Assembly (NCBI RefSeq): GCF_025840185.1 | Contig: NZ_JAMPJU010000008.1 | Coordinates: 111,639 to 175,638 of the forward strand | DNA length: 64,000 nucleotides | Reading direction: 5' to 3' | From: Brenneria izbisi | GTDB lineage: Bacteria > Pseudomonadota > Gammaproteobacteria > Enterobacterales > Enterobacteriaceae | Part shown: in pieces, positions 46,490 through 56,610 of the stretch | Layout of the letters: each line of letters starts with the position of its first letter | How positions within the stretch are numbered: position 1 is the first letter of the stretch | Program-made: the position numbers and the translations under genes | Notes under the pieces: model-generated | What the model was told of the DNA's origin: nothing | Seen by the model: only the letters and a program-made list of their open reading frames with translations | Databases searched by the model: none

Positions 46490-49400
46490 AGTATTTTCTC
46501 CTTGTCAGACAGAGCCATAGACACCAGCTCATCCAGACTTGCGGACGCGATATCGGTTACCTGAGGGTTTTTCGGCGCTTTCTCCACGGGGTTGATGCCG
46601 TTTGCTATCTGAAGTAATTTGTCCAGCAAGCCGGCATCGCGCAGACTGGCAAGCGGAATGCCGGCAATACGCTCGCGCAAGTGCGACTCATTCTCTTCCG
46701 TTATCGCTCCGTTCGTCGCCGTATCCTGCCCGGAGAACAATTCCGCATCGAGATATTCGGCTAACGCGACAGGGGTCGGGTAGTCATACGTCAGCGTAGC
46801 CGGTAGCCGCAGGCCGGAAACCGTCGCCAGACGGTTGCGTAACTCCAGCGCCATGAGCGAGTCGATGCCGCTCTCTTTAAATGACTGTTCGGGCGCGAGA
46901 AGTGAACCGTTATCCAGGCCAAGTATGCTCGCGATGTTATCGGCAATGGCGGCCTGTAGCTGTTTTAGCCGGGAACTGGGTTCCAGCGTGGACAGCGATT
47001 GGCGCAGATCGGGCATTTTTGCTCCGCCCGATGACGTCCGACGCGCACTGGCTGAGCCCAGCAACCGCGCAAATAACGGATGCAGACGTCCTGACTGTGC
47101 ATTTTTACGCAACATCTGCGGATTCAACGGCGCGGCGGTATAAACCGCGTAAGGTAATGCCAGCGATGCATCGACCATCGCATTCCCATGTTCCGCTGTG
47201 ATAGGCGCCAGACCGGTGCGAGCGATACGTGCATTGTCGGTATCGCTGAGCCGGCTCGACAGCCCGGTGACTGGCTGCCACCAGCCCCAGGCAAGGGAGG
47301 TGGCGCGCAAACCTTGCCGACGGCGATTATGCGCCAGCGCGTCCAGCGCTTTGTTTGCGGCAGCGTAGTTACCTTGCCCTGGGCTGCCCAGCGTTCCCGC
47401 GCTGGATGAGTAGAGCACGAAAGCCGCGAGGTCGTGAGTGCGGGTTTTGTTGTGTAAGTGCCAGACCGCGTCGATTTTGGGTGAAAATACCGTATCAAGA
47501 CTTTCCGCCGTCAGGTTGGCGATGGTGGCGTCAGCCAATACGCCAGCGGTATGGAACAGGCCGGTTAACGGATGTGTGGCTGGAATTGCCGCGAGCAGCT
47601 TGTCCAGCGCCTGAGGGTCGGTGGTATCGCAGGCGACGATCTCGACCGTCGCCCCCGCGCGCGCTAGCTCCGCTCGCAATTGCGCCGCGCCATCGGCACG
47701 AGAACCGCGACGGCTGGCCAGTATCAGGTTTTTGATCTGATGCGACGCCACCAGATGGTGTGCGAGCAGCCCGGCCAGCGTCCCCGTTCCCCCGGTAATC
47801 AAAACTGTACCGTCGGGATTGAGTTCCTGGGGGAACGTCAAGACCACTTTGCCGGTATGTCGGCCTTGTTGCATCAGCCGGAAGGCGGATATCGCTTCTC
47901 TGATATCAAAGGCGGTGATCGGCAATGGCGCCAGTGATCCCGAACGCATCAACGATAACAGCGTGGTAAGCATTTCCGTCGTCAGTTCAGGATCGTTGTC
48001 TGGTCGGTCAAGATAGTGATAAATCAGGTCAGTAGGAAAATTCTCGCGAATATCGGTTTTACCCAGTTCAATAAAGCGACCGCCAGATGCCATTAACGAC
48101 ATAGACGCGTCGATAAATTCGCCAGTAAGGGAGTTGAGCACCACATCAATCCCTTTATCGTTAAGTAACGGACGGAATTGCCTGGTGAACTCAAAGCTGC
48201 GTGAACTGGCGATATGATCGTCGGCGATACCGAGCTGGCGCAAAACCGGCCATTTGTCAGGATGCGCGGTGGCAAACACTTCCGCTCCCAGATGGTGCGC
48301 CAATTGAATGGCGGCCTGGCCGACGCCGCCCGCCGCCGCGTGAATCAACACACGTTCGCCCTGGCGCAGCGAGGCGAGTTGCGTCAGGGCGTAGTAGGCG
48401 GTAAGAAAGACGATGGGGACGCCAGCAGCTTGCGCGAAAGTCCAGTCGTCAGGGAGGTGGAACGTTGACGTCTGATCGGCGATTACTGTTGGCCCGAAAG
48501 CGCCTTCGGTCAGCACCATCACCCGATCGCCAATGTTGAAGTCTTGAACGTCCGGCCCGATTTCCGTGATGACGCCAGCGGCTTCCGTGCCGAATTCATG
48601 CTGCGGCGCGATTAACCCCAGTGCGCACACGACATCATAGAAATTAACGCCGGCCGCACGCACGCTAAGCCGAATCTGTCCCTTGCCCAGCGGCGCGCCG
48701 GCTTCAGGGGCAGGTTTCAGCATCAGGTTGTCGAGATCCCCGGTATCTGCAATGTCCAGGCGCCACAGCGCGTTGTCGGAGGGCGGAGTCAGCAGCCCGG
48801 TCTTCACCGTTCTGGTCAGATGTGGAATGAGCAGTTGTCCCTGACGCAGCGCCAACTGCGAATAACCGCTGGCTAGCGTTGCGCTGAGTAGCGCAGTATC
48901 GGTGAGAGGATGATCGGTATCAAGTAGCACGATGCGGCCGGGGTTCTCGTTCTGTGCTGAGTGAAGTAACGCCCATGCGGCGCTCTGGGCGACATCCAGT
49001 CGTTCATGGGAACCGTGTTCCGTCGCATGGCGTGAGATCGCCAGCAGCGTTGTGTTGGCCATGTTTTCATCGGCCAGCCAGGGTTGAAGTTGGTTGATAA
49101 CCTGTTCACATAGTGTGCGAGTCGCGAGCGGTACATCGTGCGTCTGCGCCGAATTGGTGCTTGGCAACGGCCAAACGAGTACCGTCGGCGGAGTGGAAGA
49201 CGCCAGCGCCGCGCTTAATGTTGGCAGCGAGTCATAGCGGGCGGCGATGTCCAGCGGACTGATGTCGGTGGGATCGCTGTCCAGCAACGCCCAACTGACG
49301 GTAGAAGGAACGTCTTTCACCTTAGACGCGCTGGGCAACTGGCTCCACGTGGTGCGCAGCAGGTCATATTCCGGTTGGATGCGTAACTGATGGCGCAGCT

Positions 49401-52400
49401 TATCCCGCGTGGTTTCTCGTAAGTTGAGCGTCTCAATGGAAATCACGGTTTCGCCCGTCTCATCAGTGGCAACCAGGCTGATGTTATCGTTCGTTTTCAA
49501 ATGCAAGCGCGCGCGTAACTGGCGAGGTTGCTTGTCGGTCATCGTCACACCGCTCAGCGCGAACGGTAGCCGCAGCGTTGTCGCATCGTCGTCTTCGCTA
49601 TCGGGCAGCGCGATGGTGTGCAGTACGGTATCAAGTAGCGCAGGATGCAGAAGATGTCCGTTCGTCGACAGTTCTTCAGGCAAACTGGCTTCGGCATACA
49701 GGCTATCGCCATTGCGCCAGGCCGCGCTAAGCCCGTTGAAGGCTGAACCATATTCATACCCGGCGGCGGAGAGCCGTTGATGCAGGCGGACGAGATCCAG
49801 CGGTTCGCTGCCGCTGGGCGGCCAGTCCGCGTTGTCGAACGGGCGGTCCTGTTTTGAGGCGTCGCGCTGTAATAACGCGTTGGCGTACAGTGTCCACTCG
49901 GAGGCGTCGATCTCCTCGTCGCTATGGCGCCGGGCGTGGATCGTGACGGCGCGTTGCCCTCGATCGTCAGGCCGTCCGACTCTGAGTTGCAGATCCAGTT
50001 CCCCTTGTTCAAGCAGCACCAGCGGCGTTTGTATAACCAATTCCTCGATTTTGTGGTAGTCCGTCAGTAAAGCGGCATAGCGCACCATATCCAGATAAGC
50101 GGTTCCGGGAACCAGAGCAACGCCGGTCGCGGCGTGGTCGGCGAGCCAGGGCTGGCTGGCGAGCCCGATACGTCCTGTCAGCAGCACACCTTCATCGTCA
50201 GGAAGGTCGATGATCGCGCTGAGCAACGCATGTTCCGACGGGCGTTGTCCAACGGTGGCGACATTGCCGGCGGCGGGGGGCGTCAGCCAGTAATGACGAT
50301 GTTCGAAAGGATAGGTGGGGATGTCCACGAGGCTGGCGGTAGGGTGAAGCGCACGCCAGTTGAGGTTATGCCCGTTGACGTACAAATGCGCCATTGCCTG
50401 CGTCAGGCACGCAACGGCGGGTTTGTTGCGTTGTATCGAACCGACGATCGTTGCCGCGCTGTCTGTCGTTTCTTCGAGCGCGGGCAGCAACACCGCGTGC
50501 GGGCTGCACTCCAGAAAGGCTGCTTTACCGCTTTTGCTCAATGCCGATATCGTGTCGAAAAAACGTACCGGGCAGCATAGGTTGTCGCACCAGTATTTGG
50601 CGTCGAGCGTTGTGCCATTGAGGGGAGTGTCGGGCGCATGGCCGTCCACGGTGCTGTAAAAAGGAATGCGCGTGGCGTTAGGTTTCAGACCAGAAAATAG
50701 CTCCATCAGAATAGGGCGCAACGTGTCGAGCTGCGGCGAGTGGCCTGCGACATCAACCGCAATCCGTTTGGCGCGGATTCGCTCTTTTTTGCAGCGACGG
50801 AGCAGTGTCTCGATTGATTTGGCATTACCTGAAACCACGGTTGATGACGGGCTGTTGAAGACAGCAAGGGTAATCTCCCCATCATCTGGAGCGAGGAAGG
50901 CGCGAGTCTGCTCTTCGGAAAGACCGAGCGTGGCCATGGCGCCGTGTCCTGACTGGCTGAGCATAAGCGTTGAGCGTAACGCCACGATCCTGATCGCATC
51001 TTGCAGCGACAGGGCGCCCGCGATATAGGCGGCGGCGATTTCGCCCTGAGAGTGCCCCACGACGGCGTGCGGCGTAAATCCGAAAGATTGCCAGAGGCGA
51101 GCCAGTGCGGTCATCACCGCGAAAAGCGCCGGCTGCACGACGTCAACGCGGTCTAAGGGCGGGGTATCGGGGCTGCCACGCAGAACGTCAATCAGCGACC
51201 AGTCGACATACGCGCGCAGCGCGTTATCAACCTCGTCGATAGCCTGTCGATAAACGGCAAAGGCGTTATACAGATCCATCCCCATTTCAAGCCACTGCGA
51301 TCCCTGTCCGGGGAAGACAAAGAACAGTTTGCCTGATTCGCCGACCGGTGAGGCGCCGACGGTTAGCGTCGGGTGAGCCTGCCCATTTTCAAGCGCTTGC
51401 AGCCCTTTTAACAGGGCTTCTTGTGATTGACCCCTGACGGCGGCGCGGTAGGGGAATTGACTACGTGAGACGCCGAGCGAGTAACCCACGTTGATGGGAT
51501 CAAGCGCTGGTTGGTTAGCCAGATACGCCCTTAGTTGCGCTGCTTTTTTGCGCAGCGCGGTATCGGTTTTTGCGGCAATCGGCCAGAGCATTTCCTGTGG
51601 CGCGGCGGCAGCCTCGGTATGCGTGCGACCATCCGGCGTCGATACTGGAGGTTGTTCCACGATAAGGTGACTATTGGTGCCAGAGACGCCGAATGACGAG
51701 ATTGCCGCGCGATAGGGCCGATCGCCGACCTGCGGCCAAGGACGCGAAGCCGAGAGTAGCTGTATCGCGCCGCTTGACCAGTCGACTTCGTGAGAGGGTT
51801 CGGTGATGTGCAGACTGCGCGGCAATATATTGTGGCGGAAAGCCATCAGCATTTTGATCAACCCGGCAACCCCGGCGGCGGCTTGCGTATGTCCGATGTT
51901 GGATTTGATTGACCCCAGGAGCAATGGCTGTTCGGCCGAGCGATGACGGCCATAGGTCGCCATCAGCGCATTCGCTTCGATAGGATCGCCAAGACGGGTG
52001 CCCGTGCCGTGCGCTTCGACCACATCGACATCCTGAGGCGTCAGGCCTGCGTTGGCCAGCGCGTGGCGAATCACCTGTTGTTGCGCGGAACCATTGGGCG
52101 CGGTCAGTCCGTTAGAGGCGCCATCTTGATTGACTGCGCTGCCGCGGATGACGCCCAGTACCGTATGTCCGTTCGCCTGCGCCTGAGAAAGCGGCTCCAG
52201 CAGTAGCATGCCAATGCCTTCCGAGAGTCCCACGCCATCCGCTGACGCGGAGAAGGCTTTGCATCGTCCATCCGGCGCGAGCACGCGTTGTTGAGAGAAA
52301 TCTATGAGTACGCCGGGCGTCGGCATAATCGTGATGCCGCCCGCTAACGCGAGTTTACAGTCATTGTTGCGAAGCGCTTCACAGGCGGTATGAATAGCAA

Positions 52401-54624
52401 CTAACGAGGAGGAGCACGCCGTGTCAATAGTGACCGCCGGTCCATGCAGACCAAGGCTATAGGCTACCCTGCCGGACGCGACGCAGGTGGCGGTTCCCAT
52501 ATAGCCGTAGCCTGAAACGTCCTCCGAGGCATGCTGAATCTGGGATCCATACTCTGTCGCCATGATGCCCGCGTATATCCCGGTATTGGAACCATATAAG
52601 CTCGACGGCTCTATACCAGCCCGCTCAATGGCTTCCCACGAGACTTCAAGCAGAAGCCGTTGTTGGGGCTCCAGCGTCAGGGCTTCACGTGGCGAGATGC
52701 CGAAGAACCCGGCGTCAAACAGCGGCGCGTCATACAAAAAACCGCTGGCGCGGGTGGATATTTTACCCAGTCGGCCTGGCTCCGGGTCATACAGTTTATT
52801 GACATCCCATCCGCGATCCGACGGGTAATCACCGATTGCGTCGCGCTCATTAACGAGTAGATCCCACAGTGCTTCAGGGCTGTTCACGCTGCCGGGATAG
52901 CGGCACGCCATCCCGATGATCGCGATAGGTTCATCGTGGTGGCGCGTTTCCTGCTTCTCCTGTCCGCCATCGGGTAACGATAGTCCAAGCGCTTGTCTCA
53001 GGTATTCGCTTAATGCGCGCGGTGTCGGGTGGTCATAAACCAGCGTGGAAGGGAGTTCTATCCCCGTGGCGACGGAGAGCCCGCGTGAGAACTCGACAAC
53101 GGTCAATGAGGTAAATCCAATATCACGAAACGCCTGCATATCCGAGGAAAAGGTTTCGCCCAGCAGCGCTTCGATTTCGCGTGATACCAGTCCCAGTAGA
53201 ATGTCGTATTGTTCCGATGGGCTACGATTGTGCAGCGCTAACCGATCGATATCGTCGTTTAGCGCAGTATCAACTGAACTAGCGGAAAGCGAAGAGGGCT
53301 CGCCAGCGGTGGGCGCGGCTTTCGTCGCGCAGGACAGCGCTGCGCGATAGCGCTCCGCTTGCTGGGGAAGTAGCTGATTGAATACGCTTGTCCAATCAAC
53401 CGATGCGCCGTTGATAAACGCGTGAGTCAGGGAATAAAGAAAACTTTCCCGATCGCTTTTCCGGCGATCGAGCGTGGAAATGGCCGCGCCCTTCACGCCG
53501 GCGGCGCGTAGATGTTCTTCAATGATGGAAGTCAGAACGGGGTGTGGGCTGACTTCAATAAAAAGACGATGCCCGTCATTGATCAAGGCGCGGATGCTGT
53601 TTTCGAACAAAACAGGTTCCCGCAGGATGCGATACCAGTAGTCCGGCTGAAAATCTTCGGCGCTGTAGCGTGCGCCGACGACGGAAGAATAGTAGGCAGC
53701 ATGCGCCGAAGAGAGAATATTGCGCGGCGCGTGCGCGATGACCGTGGTTTTCAGGACGTCCACCTGAGGGGAATGCCCTGCAACCTCGCCTCCGGGGACT
53801 TTCCAGGCCCAAAACCCCGCTTTGGTTAATTTATCGAGCAGGGCGGTGGTGTCCGCTGTGCCGCCGCTTAATGTAACGCTTTTGTTGCTGTTGATAGCGG
53901 CAACGGCCAGCCGGTCATCCCACTCTTTGAGCAACGGCGCAATATCATCAACGGAAGCCGCTACCGATATCATCGCGCCTTGTCCTTCAATGTTTGATAG
54001 CTCTTTTCCCCATAATGTCACCAGTTTGGCGGCGTCCTCCCGGCTTAAATAACCAGCGGAATAGGCGGCCGACGCTTCGCCGACGGAATGTCCGACCACG
54101 GCGGCTTCATGGATGCCAAAAGCTCTCCATGCATCCGCGAGCGCGGAGGATATCGTGAACTGTATTGGTTGGATTTGTTTCAGGCGTGAGAAAGGCTCGC
54201 CCGCAGCCAGCGCATCTGCTGGATTCCAGTCCAGGTTGGCCTGAAATATCGCGCCGTTTTTATCCGCGCTTTGACGATAAGCGGGCAGTATGTTGAGTAA
54301 TTCGGCGGTCATTCCTGGCCACAGCGGTCCCTGCCCGGAGAAAACCAGCACCGGATTTGCTCCCGCAGCGGCATTCCCTGTTAAAACGTTGCGCGCTGCT
54401 CGGCCCTGCGCGAGTGACGTCAGCCCTTTGAGCAACCCGGCTTTATCCGTCGCGAAGACGGCGCTACGAATTTGCGCATGCGGAACGGCGAATTGATGCA
54501 GACAAAACGTCGCTAATTCAGCGTCTGATAGGGGTTCGATCTTGGTTCGCCAATGCTCGGCTACGCTGGCGAGCGCCGATTCTGATTCGCCAGAGAGTAC
54601 AAGTGGCAGGTTTAAGGCATCCAT
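46486..54624 (-). CDS. cfa6: Type I polyketide synthase Cfa6 (AT-ACP-KS-AT-DH-ER-KR-ACP)
   Basis: Loading plus first extension module of coronafacic acid synthesis (2712 aa). Domains: loading AT (GHSVGE, about 195; motif VAGHS), ACP (GFTSLTVVEF, about 505), KS (DTACSSSL, about 733), AT (GHSQGE, about 1190; motif VAGHS, of the kind seen in ethylmalonyl-type ATs), DH (HAATGVALVPG, intact, about 1495), ER (AAAGGVGQAA, about 2095), KR (GGTGTLAG, about 2275; GQGNYAAAN) and ACP (GIDSLMALELR, about 2583). This is a fully reducing module, as for P. syringae Cfa6. ATG 54624 is chosen because AAGGAG lies 7 nt upstream; the open frame reaches 54723 inside cfa5. Confidence 0.96.
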   Translation of the reverse strand: MDALNLPLVLSGESESALASVAEHWRTKIEPLSDAELATFCLHQFAVPHAQIRSAVFATDKAGLLKGLTSLAQGRAARNVLTGNAAAGANPVLVFSGQGPLWPGMTAELLNILPAYRQSADKNGAIFQANLDWNPADALAAGEPFSRLKQIQPIQFTISSALADAWRAFGIHEAAVVGHSVGEASAAYSAGYLSREDAAKLVTLWGKELSNIEGQGAMISVAASVDDIAPLLKEWDDRLAVAAINSNKSVTLSGGTADTTALLDKLTKAGFWAWKVPGGEVAGHSPQVDVLKTTVIAHAPRNILSSAHAAYYSSVVGARYSAEDFQPDYWYRILREPVLFENSIRALINDGHRLFIEVSPHPVLTSIIEEHLRAAGVKGAAISTLDRRKSDRESFLYSLTHAFINGASVDWTSVFNQLLPQQAERYRAALSCATKAAPTAGEPSSLSASSVDTALNDDIDRLALHNRSPSEQYDILLGLVSREIEALLGETFSSDMQAFRDIGFTSLTVVEFSRGLSVATGIELPSTLVYDHPTPRALSEYLRQALGLSLPDGGQEKQETRHHDEPIAIIGMACRYPGSVNSPEALWDLLVNERDAIGDYPSDRGWDVNKLYDPEPGRLGKISTRASGFLYDAPLFDAGFFGISPREALTLEPQQRLLLEVSWEAIERAGIEPSSLYGSNTGIYAGIMATEYGSQIQHASEDVSGYGYMGTATCVASGRVAYSLGLHGPAVTIDTACSSSLVAIHTACEALRNNDCKLALAGGITIMPTPGVLIDFSQQRVLAPDGRCKAFSASADGVGLSEGIGMLLLEPLSQAQANGHTVLGVIRGSAVNQDGASNGLTAPNGSAQQQVIRHALANAGLTPQDVDVVEAHGTGTRLGDPIEANALMATYGRHRSAEQPLLLGSIKSNIGHTQAAAGVAGLIKMLMAFRHNILPRSLHITEPSHEVDWSSGAIQLLSASRPWPQVGDRPYRAAISSFGVSGTNSHLIVEQPPVSTPDGRTHTEAAAAPQEMLWPIAAKTDTALRKKAAQLRAYLANQPALDPINVGYSLGVSRSQFPYRAAVRGQSQEALLKGLQALENGQAHPTLTVGASPVGESGKLFFVFPGQGSQWLEMGMDLYNAFAVYRQAIDEVDNALRAYVDWSLIDVLRGSPDTPPLDRVDVVQPALFAVMTALARLWQSFGFTPHAVVGHSQGEIAAAYIAGALSLQDAIRIVALRSTLMLSQSGHGAMATLGLSEEQTRAFLAPDDGEITLAVFNSPSSTVVSGNAKSIETLLRRCKKERIRAKRIAVDVAGHSPQLDTLRPILMELFSGLKPNATRIPFYSTVDGHAPDTPLNGTTLDAKYWCDNLCCPVRFFDTISALSKSGKAAFLECSPHAVLLPALEETTDSAATIVGSIQRNKPAVACLTQAMAHLYVNGHNLNWRALHPTASLVDIPTYPFEHRHYWLTPPAAGNVATVGQRPSEHALLSAIIDLPDDEGVLLTGRIGLASQPWLADHAATGVALVPGTAYLDMVRYAALLTDYHKIEELVIQTPLVLLEQGELDLQLRVGRPDDRGQRAVTIHARRHSDEEIDASEWTLYANALLQRDASKQDRPFDNADWPPSGSEPLDLVRLHQRLSAAGYEYGSAFNGLSAAWRNGDSLYAEASLPEELSTNGHLLHPALLDTVLHTIALPDSEDDDATTLRLPFALSGVTMTDKQPRQLRARLHLKTNDNISLVATDETGETVISIETLNLRETTRDKLRHQLRIQPEYDLLRTTWSQLPSASKVKDVPSTVSWALLDSDPTDISPLDIAARYDSLPTLSAALASSTPPTVLVWPLPSTNSAQTHDVPLATRTLCEQVINQLQPWLADENMANTTLLAISRHATEHGSHERLDVAQSAAWALLHSAQNENPGRIVLLDTDHPLTDTALLSATLASGYSQLALRQGQLLIPHLTRTVKTGLLTPPSDNALWRLDIADTGDLDNLMLKPAPEAGAPLGKGQIRLSVRAAGVNFYDVVCALGLIAPQHEFGTEAAGVITEIGPDVQDFNIGDRVMVLTEGAFGPTVIADQTSTFHLPDDWTFAQAAGVPIVFLTAYYALTQLASLRQGERVLIHAAAGGVGQAAIQLAHHLGAEVFATAHPDKWPVLRQLGIADDHIASSRSFEFTRQFRPLLNDKGIDVVLNSLTGEFIDASMSLMASGGRFIELGKTDIRENFPTDLIYHYLDRPDNDPELTTEMLTTLLSLMRSGSLAPLPITAFDIREAISAFRLMQQGRHTGKVVLTFPQELNPDGTVLITGGTGTLAGLLAHHLVASHQIKNLILASRRGSRADGAAQLRAELARAGATVEIVACDTTDPQALDKLLAAIPATHPLTGLFHTAGVLADATIANLTAESLDTVFSPKIDAVWHLHNKTRTHDLAAFVLYSSSAGTLGSPGQGNYAAANKALDALAHNRRRQGLRATSLAWGWWQPVTGLSSRLSDTDNARIARTGLAPITAEHGNAMVDASLALPYAVYTAAPLNPQMLRKNAQSGRLHPLFARLLGSASARRTSSGGAKMPDLRQSLSTLEPSSRLKQLQAAIADNIASILGLDNGSLLAPEQSFKESGIDSLMALELRNRLATVSGLRLPATLTYDYPTPVALAEYLDAELFSGQDTATNGAITEENESHLRERIAGIPLASLRDAGLLDKLLQIANGINPVEKAPKNPQVTDIASASLDELVSMALSDKEKIL

Positions 54625-54637
54625 ACGTAAACTCCTT

Positions 54638-56080
54638 TTATTGGGTGGCGACGTTTTGACGAGTGGTTTTTCTCCACCCCATGTCTGAAGAGGAATACAG
54701 CGTGATGATTTTCGGCTGCTCACTGCGAAGCAGAATTTTTCCGAGTTGGCGTCGAATTTCGCCTTCGCTCAATGAGCCGTCTTGACAATAGACATCCAGC
54801 GTGAATTCCACGCCGCCGGTCTCGGCGGCGTCGTTATGTACCCAGGCTTCCGCACGAGAAACTCCCGCAATGGTTTCGGCTATTTCACTGACCGATTTCA
54901 AACACACCTTTTCGCCGCGGCTCATGACATAGGTTGGGTTGCGCTGTTTAAAGAAAAGATAGCCGTCCTCATCAATGGTGAAACGATCGCCGGTATGGAT
55001 GATGCGACGCTCTCCATTGCGTGGCGTATCATCACCTTCATCCAGACCTCGGATTCGTCGAATCATGCCGGTATAGGTTTCGACGATGAGTTCGCCATCC
55101 TTGTCGTCAGGGTTATCTTTGCGCAGATAAACGTTAACTTCAGGGAAAGGTTTGCCGACGGACGCATATTTATCGGGCGACGCGCGATGCGCTGCCAGGG
55201 TTGCAACACGCGGTCCCGCCTGAGTCAAACCATAGGTGAGATACAGTTCAATGCCGGGATTACGGGCTAGTACCGCTTCAACTGAACTGGCGGAGATTGC
55301 GTCTCCGCCGATAGTCAGACGGCGTAACGGAGCAGGAAGCTGTCTGGAGCCGGATTGCAGCCAGGCATTCACCATTGTCGGCGTAATGGATGACTGGGTG
55401 ATTTGATAAGTTTCAATCGTTCGCTCGTAGTTGCCTGGCGTAAAGGGCGGGCCGGCAATAATAGCCGTATTCCCTAGCGCAAAAGAGGAGAGTAGTTGCG
55501 CGACGAAAGCATAGGAGTAGTACATCGGTAGATTGATCAATATCCGATCTTTCGCACATTGTTCAACGGCTTGCGCATGATTGCGTGCATTACGAAATAA
55601 ATCGTCGATACGAAATAAGCAGCCGCTGAAGATACCGGACGTTCCGGATGTGAGAAGAATGATCTCGCCTGGCTGATAGCGGCGCTCTCTGGCTATCTCG
55701 ACTCTAATCAACTGACCTGATTGTGGTAGAGTCTGCGCGGGTTGCGTTTGCGCTAATCCTGGAGGAAGGTGTAATGCGATCAGATTTCTGGCGCCAATTA
55801 CCTGCGCAATACGATAAATACGAGCCGCTGGCGCTGAGGACGGTAATAGTACGGGAACTGCGCCAATTTCCAGCAGGGCAAAAATAATTACCGCAAATTG
55901 CACGCTATTTGGGATTGCCACCATTACAGGATTGCCGCGTTCAATCCCATTTGCCTGAAGACTTTCTACCAGATCGCTGAAAATCAGCGATGGCGCATCA
56001 TGTGTATTGACATCGACCTGAATCAGGCTATCCAGAAAGCGCTGAGCGGAATTGGGCGTTACGGTGGGTTGGGGCATCAT
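54638..56080 (-). CDS. cfa5: Acyl-adenylate ligase Cfa5
   Basis: AMP-forming acyl ligase (480 aa) thought to activate the cyclopentenone carboxylate starter, or a precursor, for the PKS. Motifs: ILLTSGTSGIFSG (A3), YLTYGLTQAG (A5) and IHTGDRFTIDEDGYLFF (A7). The C-terminal end (DMGWRKTTRQN) keeps a Lys near the usual A10 place. ATG 56080 follows AGGGGAG and overlaps the cfa4 stop. Confidence 0.92.
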   Translation of the reverse strand: MMPQPTVTPNSAQRFLDSLIQVDVNTHDAPSLIFSDLVESLQANGIERGNPVMVAIPNSVQFAVIIFALLEIGAVPVLLPSSAPAARIYRIAQVIGARNLIALHLPPGLAQTQPAQTLPQSGQLIRVEIARERRYQPGEIILLTSGTSGIFSGCLFRIDDLFRNARNHAQAVEQCAKDRILINLPMYYSYAFVAQLLSSFALGNTAIIAGPPFTPGNYERTIETYQITQSSITPTMVNAWLQSGSRQLPAPLRRLTIGGDAISASSVEAVLARNPGIELYLTYGLTQAGPRVATLAAHRASPDKYASVGKPFPEVNVYLRKDNPDDKDGELIVETYTGMIRRIRGLDEGDDTPRNGERRIIHTGDRFTIDEDGYLFFKQRNPTYVMSRGEKVCLKSVSEIAETIAGVSRAEAWVHNDAAETGGVEFTLDVYCQDGSLSEGEIRRQLGKILLRSEQPKIITLYSSSDMGWRKTTRQNVATQ

Positions 56081-56610
56081 GTATGCTCCCCTGAACACTG
56101 AGTGACAACAACACTGTGAATGTGATGACCTAATGCGTCGACACGATGTTCGGTAATAATGACGTGAGTGGCTGAACCTTCATCCAGCCAGATCCGCGCT
56201 AATGCCGTCGTATAGGTTTGCATATTGTCTGATGGCATGCTCCAGACGATACTTGGACCGCTAAATCGTAGAAATTGCGATGGAAGTCCGATGACCATCC
56301 CAGGACAGGCGCCGGAGAAACGTAGTGGCGAAAGGTGTCCTGAAGAGAGTGTTGCTGAAATATCGTGTATGGTCTTGAGTGTACAATGGTCGCTAATAGC
56401 GATATGTCCTACAGACGAACAGGCCGATGTGATGACATCGCGGTGCTTGGCGATGGCTTGCTCAACCGCTTCAAGAACAAGCCATGATAAAGGGTCTGCG
56501 TAAAGCGAGACTTTTTGTGCGGGTTTATACGTGGATAAATCAGCCGCACTTGCCATCCCCTGACCCACTATATTGAGTGGTTGGTCGGTTAGTGTTTCAG
56601 CATTTTTCAT
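56077..56610 (-). CDS. cfa4: Ketosynthase-like protein Cfa4
   Basis: Small protein (177 aa) resembling a shortened thiolase/ketosynthase fold (beta-ketoacyl synthase-like). It is required with Cfa1-3 and Cfa5 for the cyclopentenone starter in P. syringae; its exact role is not established. A Cys-containing SACSSVGHIAIS stretch sits where a ketosynthase has its early half, but the His-active HGTGT and GH-LGA motifs are missing. ATG 56610 overlaps the cfa3 TGA; the frame runs to 56646. Confidence 0.85.
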   Translation of the reverse strand: MKNAETLTDQPLNIVGQGMASAADLSTYKPAQKVSLYADPLSWLVLEAVEQAIAKHRDVITSACSSVGHIAISDHCTLKTIHDISATLSSGHLSPLRFSGACPGMVIGLPSQFLRFSGPSIVWSMPSDNMQTYTTALARIWLDEGSATHVIITEHRVDALGHHIHSVVVTQCSGEHT

